Source of the DNA: Cryobacterium adonitolivorans
GTDB lineage: Bacteria; Actinomycetota; Actinomycetes; Actinomycetales; Microbacteriaceae
NCBI RefSeq assembly: GCF_004402695.1
Contig: NZ_SOFL01000036.1
Coordinates: 62,001-126,000 of the forward strand
Length of the DNA stretch: 64,000 bases
Direction: 5' to 3'
A model generated the notes under the pieces. That model was not told where the DNA came from. It saw nothing but the letters and a program-made list of their open reading frames with translations, and did not search any database. Below, piece by piece: positions 18,340 through 26,334 of the stretch. Positions within the stretch are counted from its first letter, which is position 1. Each line of letters opens with the position of its first letter. Made by a program: the position numbers and the translations under genes.

Positions 18340-18867
18340 ATGGAGCATGTCGATCACCTGGTTGTCGAGATGATCGAGTCGCTACCGACGACTCCGGCTT
18401 TTGTGGCGGACGAGAAGTTCGAGGTGCTGAGCTCGAACCGGCTCGCGCTGGCTATCTCACCCAGCTTCCGGGTGGGGACGAACTTGGCGAGAGCGACGTT
18501 CCAGGATCCGAGCGCGCACGACACGCTGCCTCAGTGGTCGGATGCCGCGAGCCAGCTCGTCGCGATCCTGAAGAGGACTGCGGCCTCGGCGGCGCCGGCC
18601 CCCGGACTTGAAGAGCTACTCGGGGAATTGTCTTCCCGCAGTGCGCAGTTCTCGGTCGCGTGGGCAAGTGAGTCCATTCCGATCGACTACGAGTTTGTGC
18701 TTGTGATGGACCATCCCCAGGTCGGACTGTTGGAGATCACTTTTCAGCACCTGCGACTTCCGGATAGCACCCAGACACTCGTACTCGGTCACGTCGCACC
18801 GGGCAGCAAGTCGGAGCGGCGACTGTTCGCGTTGGCGGGTTTGATCGAGTTGCTTGATGAGGAGTGA
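18340..18867 (+). CDS. MmyB-like ligand-binding domain protein without HTH
   Basis: A 175-residue frame that corresponds only to the C-terminal effector domain of XRE/MmyB regulators: ESLPTTPAFVADEKFEVLSS aligns with the domain start and VMDHPQVGLLEITFQHLRLP with its end. The N-terminal HTH that its three neighbours carry (about 90 residues) is missing, and I find no HTH-like sequence in the 180 bases upstream in any frame. It is either a truncated pseudogene or a DNA-binding-free ligand sensor. It is divergent from the hydrolase operon and convergent with the next regulator. Confidence 0.7.
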   Translation: MEHVDHLVVEMIESLPTTPAFVADEKFEVLSSNRLALAISPSFRVGTNLARATFQDPSAHDTLPQWSDAASQLVAILKRTAASAAPAPGLEELLGELSSRSAQFSVAWASESIPIDYEFVLVMDHPQVGLLEITFQHLRLPDSTQTLVLGHVAPGSKSERRLFALAGLIELLDEE

Positions 18868-18874
18868 AGCGCGT

Positions 18875-19672
18875 TCAGGCGGCGAGTGAGCGCAGTGCGT
18901 CATCTTCGGGTGTGCCTGGCACTGCGAACGTAGCCACCAGCATCAGCCGAGGGTCGCTGGGCACGGCCAGGTTTTGCCAGCTGAGCCGGACGAGACCGTG
19001 CTCGGCGATGTAGTACGACCCGGCACCGTTTGAGAAGGTTCCAACGTCGTGCCGCGCCCAGAGACGCGCGAACTCTGGCTCTCGGAGCATGAATTTGCCC
19101 ACCACCTCGTGCAGTCGCGGGTCGTTTGGGTCGGTTCGTTCGCGCATAGAGGCGAGGGCCCGGACCACTTCGTCCTCCCAGTTCGGCAGGAATGCCTTCG
19201 CGCTGTCGCTGAAGATCTGGTCCAGCATGCTTCCACCGGGATAGATCGCATCGGGCAGGAGCCGGCTGGCCAGCAGGTTGCAGGCCAAGACGTCGAGGCA
19301 ACCGTTCAAGACGTACGCCGCGGTGTGATCCCAGGAGCCGAGGAAATCAAACACCTCTTCATCCAACGAGCCGACGGAGGGCGCGAAAACGCGCTCGGGA
19401 ACCGGGGTGACTAGCCGTTGCAAGTAGATGGTTGCTTCATCGTCGAGCAGGAGCGCTCTCGCCAGCGCTTTCAACACCTGATCGGAGGGGTGGGAGTCGC
19501 GGCCCTGCTCGAGGCGCAGATAGTAGTCGCTGCTGATGCCCGCGAGCATCGCAACCTCTTCCCGGCGCAGCCCGAGGACACGCCGACCGTCGTCAACGGC
19601 AAGTCCGACCTGACCGGGATGAACCATCTGCCGGCGCGCTCGAAGAAAATTGCCGACGGTGTTGTCGTCCAT
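18875..19672 (-). CDS. XRE/MmyB-type regulator
   Basis: A 265-residue protein: HTH in residues 1-85 (VGNFLRARRQMVHPGQVGL, REEVAMLAGISSDYYLRLE) and an MmyB-like domain after residue 100 (SWDHTAAYVLNGCLDVLACN, EHGLVRLSWQNLAVP). It ends eight bases from the truncated regulator on the other strand and is divergent from the third full-length copy, with about 103 bases between starts, a likely shared control region. Confidence 0.88.
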   Translation of the reverse strand: MDDNTVGNFLRARRQMVHPGQVGLAVDDGRRVLGLRREEVAMLAGISSDYYLRLEQGRDSHPSDQVLKALARALLLDDEATIYLQRLVTPVPERVFAPSVGSLDEEVFDFLGSWDHTAAYVLNGCLDVLACNLLASRLLPDAIYPGGSMLDQIFSDSAKAFLPNWEDEVVRALASMRERTDPNDPRLHEVVGKFMLREPEFARLWARHDVGTFSNGAGSYYIAEHGLVRLSWQNLAVPSDPRLMLVATFAVPGTPEDDALRSLAA

Positions 19673-19775
19673 CTCGTCACATTAGACCTCGCGGCTCGCA
19701 TTATCGATGGTGCGGCTAAAACGGTAGTAGTAGGGGGGACACGCTGAGCTTGGGAAAGTCTCTTACGATCAGCGC

Positions 19776-20717
19776 ATGGAGACGCTTGCTGACTACCTCC
19801 GTGCACGCCGCACCCTGGTGGAACCCATCGATGTTGGGCTCCCGGCCGGATCGCGTCAGCGGCGCGTCGCCGGTCTCCGTCGGGAAGAGGTTGCGATGCT
19901 CGCGGGCATCAGCAGCGACTACTACCTGCGCCTTGAGCAGGGCAGGGAGCTACATCCTTCCTTGCCCGTGTTGAACGGGCTCGCGCTGGCGCTGCGGCTC
20001 GATCAAGCGGCAGTGGCGCACCTGCACCGACTTGCTCGCCCGTATCTCGGTGAGAGACGTCAGCTCGACGACACGGTGAGCGTCAGCGTACGGACCCTGG
20101 TCGAGCAGATGCCTGCGATTCCCGCGTACGTGCTCAACAGGTACCTGGACATCCTGTACGTCAACGCGTTGGGCCGCGCCCTGAGTGCGGACTTTCGACC
20201 GGGCAACAACCTCGCAAAGCTTGTCTTTTTCGCGACCAGTATTCACGACAAGACGTGGAGGGCGACTGCCCGGCGAACAGCCGCGTATTTGAGGTCTTCG
20301 GTTGATCCGACCGATGATGGCCCGGAAATCACCTCATTGCTTGAGAACCTTCATGCCGGCGGCGCCGAGTTCACCGAAATCTGGAGTCGGCATGAAACGC
20401 TCTCCGCATGGGGTACGCCGACGACGTTCAGCCACCCGGAGGTTGGGCCAATCGAGTTGCGGTACCAGACGTTCGATCTCCCGGCGACCGGCGGCCAGAT
20501 GCTGGGCATGTTCGTGCCGGCTCCGGGAGGGCCCTCCGCCGAATGTCTCCAGATGCTGATGTTGTTTACCCGTGATCCGGCCAATACCGAGGGTGTCCCC
20601 ATCACACCCAGGAACACGGGGACCACGCCCCCTCAGGTAGCAGCGCTCTACCGTCGTAGCATGAGCAAAAACCAGCAGCACCTCGATTCTGCGGGGACGA
20701 CGTGGACCTCGGCCTGA
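19776..20717 (+). CDS. XRE/MmyB-type regulator with long C-terminal tail
   Basis: A 313-residue regulator. The HTH (LADYLRARRTLVEPIDVGLP, REEVAMLAGISSDYYLRLEQ) is nearly identical in key parts to its divergent neighbour, and the MmyB-like domain runs to about residue 265 (HPEVGPIELRYQTFDLP). The last 40 residues (after LFTRDPANTEG) are unusual for the family and end inside the next gene, overlapping it by 16 bases; a recent loss of the original stop is possible. It probably regulates the co-directional SDR and hydrolase genes. Confidence 0.87.
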   Translation: METLADYLRARRTLVEPIDVGLPAGSRQRRVAGLRREEVAMLAGISSDYYLRLEQGRELHPSLPVLNGLALALRLDQAAVAHLHRLARPYLGERRQLDDTVSVSVRTLVEQMPAIPAYVLNRYLDILYVNALGRALSADFRPGNNLAKLVFFATSIHDKTWRATARRTAAYLRSSVDPTDDGPEITSLLENLHAGGAEFTEIWSRHETLSAWGTPTTFSHPEVGPIELRYQTFDLPATGGQMLGMFVPAPGGPSAECLQMLMLFTRDPANTEGVPITPRNTGTTPPQVAALYRRSMSKNQQHLDSAGTTWTSA

Positions 20718-21496
20718 CCGGCAGGATCGCCGTCGTCACCGGCGCCAGCAAGGGCATCGGCCTGGCGGCATGTCGCGCGCTGGTCGCGGAAGGAGCCACC
20801 GTGATCGCCGGGTCGCGCACCGGTTCCGCTGCCCTCGATGAATTGGTGGCTGGCGGTTCGGTCACGTCGGTGCTGGTGGACCTCGGTGAGCCCGAGGGAC
20901 CAGCACGTTTAATCGAGTTTTCCGATGACCTAGGTGGACTCGACATCCTCGTGAACAACGTCGGCGCCGCGAGTCTCCGGTTGACTGGATTCCTACAGAT
21001 CACGGACGAGCAGTGGGCTTCGACGATGGCACTTAACTTCATGTCGGCGCTTCGCGCCACGCGGGCCGCCATCCCGCGGATGATCGCCCGGGGAGGTGGA
21101 AACGTTGTGACTATCGGGTCGGTGAATGCGTTTCTTCCGGATCCGGGAGTCATTGACTACTCGGCAGCGAAAGCCGCCATCTGGAACCTGTCGAAGTCTC
21201 TTTCAAAAGAGTTCGGCGCCCAGAATTTGAGGTTCAACAGCATCAGCCCCGGTCCCGTCGAAACAGCCTTGTGGCTCGGTGAGCACGGCGTTGCGCAGAC
21301 TGTGGCGACCAACACGGGCGTGGACTTCGAAACCGCGAAAGCGCAAGTCGTCGCAAGTCAGGGCGGGTTTTCGACTGGTCGGTTCACCACCCCATCTCAG
21401 GTCGCCGACCTCGTGATCCTTCTGGCCAGCAACCGTGCCGGCAACGTGACCGGCGCCGACTTCCTCATCGACGGCGGACTCGTCAAGACCCTCTGA
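20702..21496 (+). CDS. Short-chain dehydrogenase/reductase
   Basis: A 264-residue classical SDR with TGASKGIGLAA near residue 15, NNVG in ILVNNVGAASLRL, Ser in GSVNAFLPDPG, the YSAAK catalytic pair and the C-terminal GADFLIDGGLVKTL. The GTG start at 20702 overlaps the end of the regulator frame. The substrate is unknown; co-direction with a regulator and an alpha/beta hydrolase suggests a small xenobiotic or secondary-metabolite modification unit. Confidence 0.9.
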   Translation: MDLGLTGRIAVVTGASKGIGLAACRALVAEGATVIAGSRTGSAALDELVAGGSVTSVLVDLGEPEGPARLIEFSDDLGGLDILVNNVGAASLRLTGFLQITDEQWASTMALNFMSALRATRAAIPRMIARGGGNVVTIGSVNAFLPDPGVIDYSAAKAAIWNLSKSLSKEFGAQNLRFNSISPGPVETALWLGEHGVAQTVATNTGVDFETAKAQVVASQGGFSTGRFTTPSQVADLVILLASNRAGNVTGADFLIDGGLVKTL

Positions 21497-21543
21497 CCCT
21501 GCACCCCCACGTCACACCACACACCGGAAAGGGAGACTCACCC

Positions 21544-22383
21544 ATGTCCCACACCACCACCCCGATCGTTTTCATTCACGGCCTCTGGATCCACGCGTCT
21601 GCCTGGCAACCATGGCAGGAGCTGTTCGCCAGCAGAGGGTACGAGACCTCGGCGCCCGGGTGGCCCGGCGACGGCGACACCGTCGAAGCGACCCGCGCCA
21701 AGCCCGACGCGCTCAAGAACGTCGGTATCGAAGCGATCTGCCACCACTACGCGGACCTGTTCACCGAGCAGGGAATCAAACCGATCGTTGTCGGGCACTC
21801 CTTCGGTGGTCTGATCGCCCAGGAACTCCTTGCCAACGATTTCGCTACCGCCGCAGTCGCAATCGATCCAGCCCCCATCAAGGGTGTAAAGATCCTGCCG
21901 TTCTCGCAGCTGAAGTCTGGCTTCCCCGTTCTGGGCAACCCGGCTAACAAGGGCCGCACCGTTTTCCTCAACGCGAAGCAGTTCCGGTACGCCTTCGGCA
22001 ACGCGATCTCCGAAGAAGAATCTGACGCTCTGTTCGAGAAATGGACGATCCCCGGCCCGGGCCGGCCGCTGTTTGAAGACGCCACCGCCAACTTCACCCG
22101 CAACTCACCCGCCGGGTTAGACACGCACCACGGCGTCCGCGGCCCGCTCCTGCTCACATCCGGCAGCGCCGACCACACCGTGCCCAAAGCGGTGACGTTG
22201 GCCGTGGCCAGGCTCTACGCCGACAACACCGCATCGATCACCGAGTACCACGAATACGAGGGCAAAGCGCATTCGCTGACCATCGACGCGGGCTGGACCG
22301 AGGTCGCCGAGGACGTACTAGCATGGCTGGCCGAACACGGCCTCGCGGCCAACACAGCGCCGAGTGAAGAATTCGCGAGCTAA
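21544..22383 (+). CDS. Alpha/beta hydrolase
   Basis: A 279-residue cytoplasmic hydrolase (no signal peptide). PIVFIHGLWIHASAWQPW is the oxyanion-hole strand, VVGHSFGGLIAQ carries the nucleophile Ser, LLTSGSADHTVP supplies the acid and EGKAHSLTID the catalytic His. An AAAGGGAGA site precedes the ATG by 10 bases. It lies 47 bases downstream of the SDR, probably in one transcript. Esterase- or haloperoxidase-like; substrate unknown. Confidence 0.9.
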   Translation: MSHTTTPIVFIHGLWIHASAWQPWQELFASRGYETSAPGWPGDGDTVEATRAKPDALKNVGIEAICHHYADLFTEQGIKPIVVGHSFGGLIAQELLANDFATAAVAIDPAPIKGVKILPFSQLKSGFPVLGNPANKGRTVFLNAKQFRYAFGNAISEEESDALFEKWTIPGPGRPLFEDATANFTRNSPAGLDTHHGVRGPLLLTSGSADHTVPKAVTLAVARLYADNTASITEYHEYEGKAHSLTIDAGWTEVAEDVLAWLAEHGLAANTAPSEEFAS

Positions 22384-22399
22384 TCAATCTTCACCACGG

Positions 22400-22735
22400 G
22401 CGCCGCCGGCCGCCTTCACCGGGTTCGACGTGCAACTGCATGGCGAACACTGGCGAGAGGGCACCGGCGATCACGCGATCGAAGACCTCAACCCCTGGAC
22501 TGAGGAGCCCATCCTCAGAATCCGCAGCGCGAGCCTGGAAGCCTGAGTGCTTGCTTCCATGCCGCAGCTGCAGCGCAGCGGTCTTGGGCACGTCAGCCCT
22601 CCGTGAGCGTGCAGCGGGGATGCGCCGCGCCGCCCAGATCACTGAGCGTCGCAAGGAAGAGGTCATCGGGTGGCTGATCCGCGAATCCGGCGGCATTGCG
22701 GTGAAATGCGCCACGGCTTCTCAACGACTCGTGCC
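22400..22735 (+). pseudogene. N-terminal remnant of an aldehyde dehydrogenase
   Basis: Two plus-strand frames join to the first 100 residues of a benzaldehyde/vanillin-type aldehyde dehydrogenase: GFDVQLHGEHWREG and HAIEDLNPWTEEPIL in the first, then RERAAGMRRAAQITERRKEE and VIGWLIRESGG in the second. The cofactor and catalytic domains are absent. A frameshift lies near 22545 and the 3' side is lost after about 22715. Confidence 0.75.
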
Positions 22736-22786
22736 GACACTCTCTCGCCCCGGCGACGGTCCCCCAGACTTCTTTAGAAGAGGAGG

Positions 22787-22970
22787 TCATAGGTCCGCAT
22801 GTTCTCGCGCCGCCCACCCCTCGACGATCCTTCCGTTGGCGACGGCGTAGATAGCGATTCCTATCCAGTGGCTGACTTGCCGCGCATTCGGGTCTGGTGC
22901 CTCGCCATCGAACTCTGCAGGCATTTTCTCGCGACGATCACTGACCCAGCATTGTGGATAGCATTAGAGG
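22787..22970 (-). pseudogene. C-terminal remnant of a SnoaL/NTF2-like protein
   Basis: On the minus strand an open frame ending in TGA at 22787-22789 reads PDPNARQVSHWIGIAIYAVA and then NGRIVEGWAAREHADL, the typical last two strands of SnoaL-like (ester-cyclase) proteins. Only about 60 residues remain; upstream lies the cupin gene on the other strand and no SnoaL N-terminus is visible. Confidence 0.6.
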
Positions 22971-23318
22971 ATGACCGAGCCGGTAGTGCGGGTAACGCTT
23001 CTAGAGCAATCCTTAGATGACAAAGTGACGGCAGCCGTCCAGGTCCGTCGCATCACGATGCAGCCAGGTGTCGCGGGTGGTCCACACCAGCACAACGGGC
23101 CTGTCTTCGGAGTCATCGAAGCCGGTTCGATTTTCTTCCAGGTCCTTGGAGGCCCCGAGACGGTTCTACACACCGGAGACGTGTTCTACGAGCCTGCGGA
23201 CGTTCTCATCGATCGGTTCGATGCAACTTTCGAAGGCGCAACCTTCCTGGGCTACTTCCTGTCCGGCCCCAATGAGAAACCAGAACTCACTCCGGTCGTT
23301 CGCACGCCCAAGCCCTGA
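22971..23318 (+). CDS. Cupin-domain protein
   Basis: A 115-residue single-domain cupin. The first cupin motif is seen as GGPHQHNGPVFGVIEAG (metal-binding HxH) and the second as LHTGDVFYEPADVLID. Small stand-alone cupins of this type bind a metal and often act as dioxygenase-like or sensor proteins of unknown role. No strong ribosome binding site is visible; GAGGA lies five bases before the ATG in part of the preceding relic. Confidence 0.8.
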   Translation: MTEPVVRVTLLEQSLDDKVTAAVQVRRITMQPGVAGGPHQHNGPVFGVIEAGSIFFQVLGGPETVLHTGDVFYEPADVLIDRFDATFEGATFLGYFLSGPNEKPELTPVVRTPKP

Positions 23319-23438
23319 TACGACTTCACGCCCGCTGGAACCGATCGCGGTTGAACAACTGTCCCCTGTTCTACACACCATCCTCTCCATCGACTAGCCG
23401 ACCGCCGACGCGCCCGGGCCGCCCCCGCCGCCGCGTTT

Positions 23439-23461
23439 TTGCGTTCACATATTGACGGCAA
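23439..23461 (+). promoter_or_regulatory. Candidate ROK-repressor operator, copy 1
   Basis: A 23-bp imperfect palindrome, TTGC-NN-TCA-N5-TGA-NN-GCAA, 27 bases before the ROK gene start. A near copy lies upstream of the ABC operon (24684-24706). Both contain TTGACG in the right half, which could serve as a -35 box, so repressor binding would block transcription. Autoregulation is the likely purpose here. Confidence 0.6.
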
Positions 23462-23487
23462 GAGCGGGATGCTGCACTCTTGATTCC

Positions 23488-24669
23488 ATGCCGGTTCGCC
23501 AACGAAGGAATCCAGGGTCCCAGACTGCTCTGCGACTCTCGAACCAACAGCGAATCCTCTCCAACCTGGTCTCCTCCGGGCCCACGACACAAGCCGATAT
23601 CGCCCGCAACACCGGGCTCTCCGCCGCCACAGTCTCGAACATCGTCAAGGTCCTCGTCGACCGCAGTCTGGTCTCAACGTCGCCTACCACGAGCTCGGGC
23701 CGACGCGCCCAACTGGTAAGCCTGTCGTCGACCAACGGCGCCGTTTCGGTGGGCATCGACTTCGGGCGCCGCCACGTGCGCATCATCGTGGCCACGCTCG
23801 ACTACCGGGTGATCGCCGAGAAGGAAATCGAGATCCCCCTCGGCTACACCGCGGCCGAGGCGCTCGACATCGCGGCCAACCTGCTCACCTCCACCCTGAG
23901 CCACGCCGGGGTGCAACACTCGGCCGTGCTCGGCGTCGGCGTGGGTGTACCCGGGCCTATTGATCGCCGCACGAGCACCGTTGTCAAGGGGGCCATCCTG
24001 CCCGAGTGGGTCGGCGTCACGGTAGGCATGATGGAGGAGAGCTTTCAGGTGCCTGTGCACCTAGAGAACGATGCCAATCTAGGTGTGCTCGCCGAGGCCA
24101 CGTGGGGGCCGCACGCCGGCACTCCCACTGTCGTGTTCGTCAAGGTGGGCACAGGCATCGGCGCCGGACTCATCCTCAATGGGACGCCGTACTCCGGAAA
24201 TATCGGCCTGACCGGGGAGATCGGTCACACTCCCATCTACGAGCACGGGCTGCTGTGCCGTTGTGGCAACCGCGGATGCCTCGAGACGGTGGCCTCGACG
24301 ACCATCATGATCGAGCTGCTGTCCCGCACTCGCGCGCGGCCGGTGCGCACACGCGACATTGTGCGTCTCGTGCTCGAGGGTGACGAACGCGCCATCCGGG
24401 TGGTCGAAGAGGCCGGCTTCGCCGTGGGTCGGTCGATCGCAGCGATCGCCAACCTCGTCAACCCCCACACCATCATCATCGGCGGGCCGCTGACGGATTT
24501 GGGAGAAATGCTGCTACGGCCGATCCGGAGCGGATTTGCACGCTACGCCGTACCGATGATCGTGGAGACCACACAACTGGTGATGTCTTCACTGGGCGAG
24601 CGAGCGGAGGCGCTCGGCGGAGCGTCCCTCGTGCTTCAGGAGTCGGGGATTCATCCAACCGTTGGCTGA
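23488..24669 (+). CDS. ROK-family transcriptional repressor
   Basis: A 393-residue NagC/XylR-type repressor. A winged HTH (TQADIARNTGLSAATVSNIV, residues 30-60) precedes a ROK sugar-kinase-like domain with GIDFGRRHVRIIVA, VGVPGPIDRRTS, the ATP-site-like KVGTGIGAGLILNG and the zinc motif CRCGNRGCLE. ROK regulators bind a sugar and release DNA. The ATG at 23488 is chosen because the frame upstream has only a TTG; 105 bases after its stop begins the sugar ABC operon, its presumed target. Confidence 0.92.
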   Translation: MPVRQRRNPGSQTALRLSNQQRILSNLVSSGPTTQADIARNTGLSAATVSNIVKVLVDRSLVSTSPTTSSGRRAQLVSLSSTNGAVSVGIDFGRRHVRIIVATLDYRVIAEKEIEIPLGYTAAEALDIAANLLTSTLSHAGVQHSAVLGVGVGVPGPIDRRTSTVVKGAILPEWVGVTVGMMEESFQVPVHLENDANLGVLAEATWGPHAGTPTVVFVKVGTGIGAGLILNGTPYSGNIGLTGEIGHTPIYEHGLLCRCGNRGCLETVASTTIMIELLSRTRARPVRTRDIVRLVLEGDERAIRVVEEAGFAVGRSIAAIANLVNPHTIIIGGPLTDLGEMLLRPIRSGFARYAVPMIVETTQLVMSSLGERAEALGGASLVLQESGIHPTVG

Positions 24670-24683
24670 TCGTTGCCAAGTCG

Positions 24684-24706
24684 TTGCGTTTATAAGTTGA
24701 CGACAA
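24684..24706 (+). promoter_or_regulatory. Candidate ROK-repressor operator, copy 2
   Basis: This 23-bp element matches the site upstream of the ROK gene at 17 of 23 positions, including TTGCGTT at the left and TTGACG-CAA at the right. It overlaps the -35 of the promoter proposed for the ABC operon, a position suited to repression. Confidence 0.65.
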
Positions 24707-24725
24707 TGGAAGTAGGGTCTAACTT
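24697..24725 (+). promoter_or_regulatory. Promoter of the sugar ABC operon
   Basis: TTGACG at 24697-24702 and TAACTT at 24720-24725 are separated by 17 bases, close to the sigma-70-type consensus. The start codon of the ATPase gene is 50 bases downstream, leaving a short untranslated leader. Confidence 0.6.
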
Positions 24726-24774
24726 CAAATTCGGGGCCACAAAAGCGTGGTTCCGTCAGACGAGGAGGTCAGCC

Positions 24775-26334
24775 GTGGAGACGGATCGCAGCAGTCACCC
24801 CACCATCCTGGAGATGCAGTCCATCACCAAGGAATTCCCGGGCGTGAAGGCCCTCGACAATGTGTCGCTCACCGTTAGGGCACGAGAGATCCACGCGATC
24901 TGCGGCGAGAACGGTGCGGGCAAGTCCACGCTGATGAAGGTACTCTCCGGCGTCTACCCCTTCGGGACCTACGACGGCGACATCGTCTACGAGGGCGCGG
25001 TGGTGCGCTTCCGCGACATCAGGCAGAGTGAGGCCGCCGGCATCGTCATCATCCACCAGGAACTCGCGCTCATCCCCGAGCTTTCGATCACCGAGAACAT
25101 CTTTCTCGGAAACGAGCCGGGCCGAGCCGGCGTCATCAACTGGGTCGAAGCTCAGCGCCGGGCGATCGAACTGCTCGCCCGGGTGGGACTCGACGACGAC
25201 CCCGACACCCAGATCAAGAACATCGGAGTTGGCAAGCAGCAACTCGTCGAGATCGCCAAGGCACTCAACAAGAACGTGAAGCTTCTCATCCTCGATGAGC
25301 CCACCGCCGCACTCAATGAGAACGACTCGCAGCACCTGCTCGACCTGATCCTCGGTCTCAAAGGCAAGGGCATCTCGTCGATCATGATCTCCCACAAGCT
25401 CAACGAGATCGAGCAGATTGCGGACCAGATCACGATCATCCGTGACGGCAAGTCGATCGAAACGCTCGACGTCAAGGCCGACGGCGTCGACGAAGACCGA
25501 ATCATCCGCGGGATGGTCGGGCGCACACTGGGCAACCGGTTCCCCGAGCACACCGCCGAGATCGGCGAAGTCTTTTTCGAGGTGCGCGACTGGACGGTGC
25601 AGCACCCGCTCACCACCGAGCGCCTCGTTGTGAAGAACTCGAACTTCACCGTGCGCCGCGGCGAGGTGGTCGGCTTCGCCGGGCTCATGGGGGCAGGCCG
25701 CACCGAACTCGCGATGAGTCTTTTCGGTCGCTCCTACGGCAAGTTCATCTCAGGCCAAGTCTTCAAGGATGGCCAGGAGATCAAGTTGCGCACCGTCGCC
25801 GAGGCCATCGGACATGGTATCGCCTACGTGAGCGAAGACCGTAAGTCGCTCGGTCTGAACCTGCTTGACACGATCAAGCGCTCCATCGTGTCGGCGAAGC
25901 TGAGCAAGATTTCCCGCGGCACCGTGGTCAACGAGCTCGAAGAAGCCCAGATCTCCGAAAGTTACCGAAAGAGCCTGCGCATCAAGACTCCCACGGTCGA
26001 GGAGGGCGTCACCAAGCTGTCCGGCGGAAACCAGCAGAAGGTGGTGCTGGCGAAGTGGATGTTCACCGATCCCGACCTGCTCATCCTCGACGAGCCGACC
26101 CGCGGCATCGACGTGGGAGCCAAGGCCGAGATCTACCAGATCATCCGTGACCTCGCCGCGCAGGGTAAGGGCATTATCATGATTTCGTCGGAGCTGCCAG
26201 AACTACTTGGAGTCTCCGACCGCGTCTACACGATCTTCGAAGGCAAGATCACCAATGAACTCCCGGTCGCCGAGGCCGATCCCGAAACCCTCATGCGGAG
26301 CATGACCTCGTCCTCACAGAAAGTAGACGCGTAA
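24775..26334 (+). CDS. Sugar ABC transporter ATP-binding protein (GguA/MmsA/XylG type)
   Basis: A 519-residue tandem NBD protein. Domain one: [45 protein letters not shown]; domain two: [11 protein letters not shown] (degenerate P-loop), [15 protein letters not shown] and [16 protein letters not shown]. The GTG at 24775 is preceded by a strong GAGGAGG site; the longer open frame starting at 24673 would include the promoter. It energises the co-encoded permease and probably transports xylose, arabinose, galactose or glucose, the ligands of ChvE/GguAB-like systems (family knowledge). Confidence 0.94.
   Translation: METDRSSHPTILEMQSITKEFPGVKALDNVSLTVRAREIHAICGENGAGKSTLMKVLSGVYPFGTYDGDIVYEGAVVRFRDIRQSEAAGIVIIHQELALIPELSITENIFLGNEPGRAGVINWVEAQRRAIELLARVGLDDDPDTQIKNIGVGKQQLVEIAKALNKNVKLLILDEPTAALNENDSQHLLDLILGLKGKGISSIMISHKLNEIEQIADQITIIRDGKSIETLDVKADGVDEDRIIRGMVGRTLGNRFPEHTAEIGEVFFEVRDWTVQHPLTTERLVVKNSNFTVRRGEVVGFAGLMGAGRTELAMSLFGRSYGKFISGQVFKDGQEIKLRTVAEAIGHGIAYVSEDRKSLGLNLLDTIKRSIVSAKLSKISRGTVVNELEEAQISESYRKSLRIKTPTVEEGVTKLSGGNQQKVVLAKWMFTDPDLLILDEPTRGIDVGAKAEIYQIIRDLAAQGKGIIMISSELPELLGVSDRVYTIFEGKITNELPVAEADPETLMRSMTSSSQKVDA

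Noticed and set aside
24769-25605. 278-codon minus-strand frame
   Set aside because: Mirror of the ABC ATPase; Asp/Leu/Val-rich shadow typical of GC-biased coding sequence.
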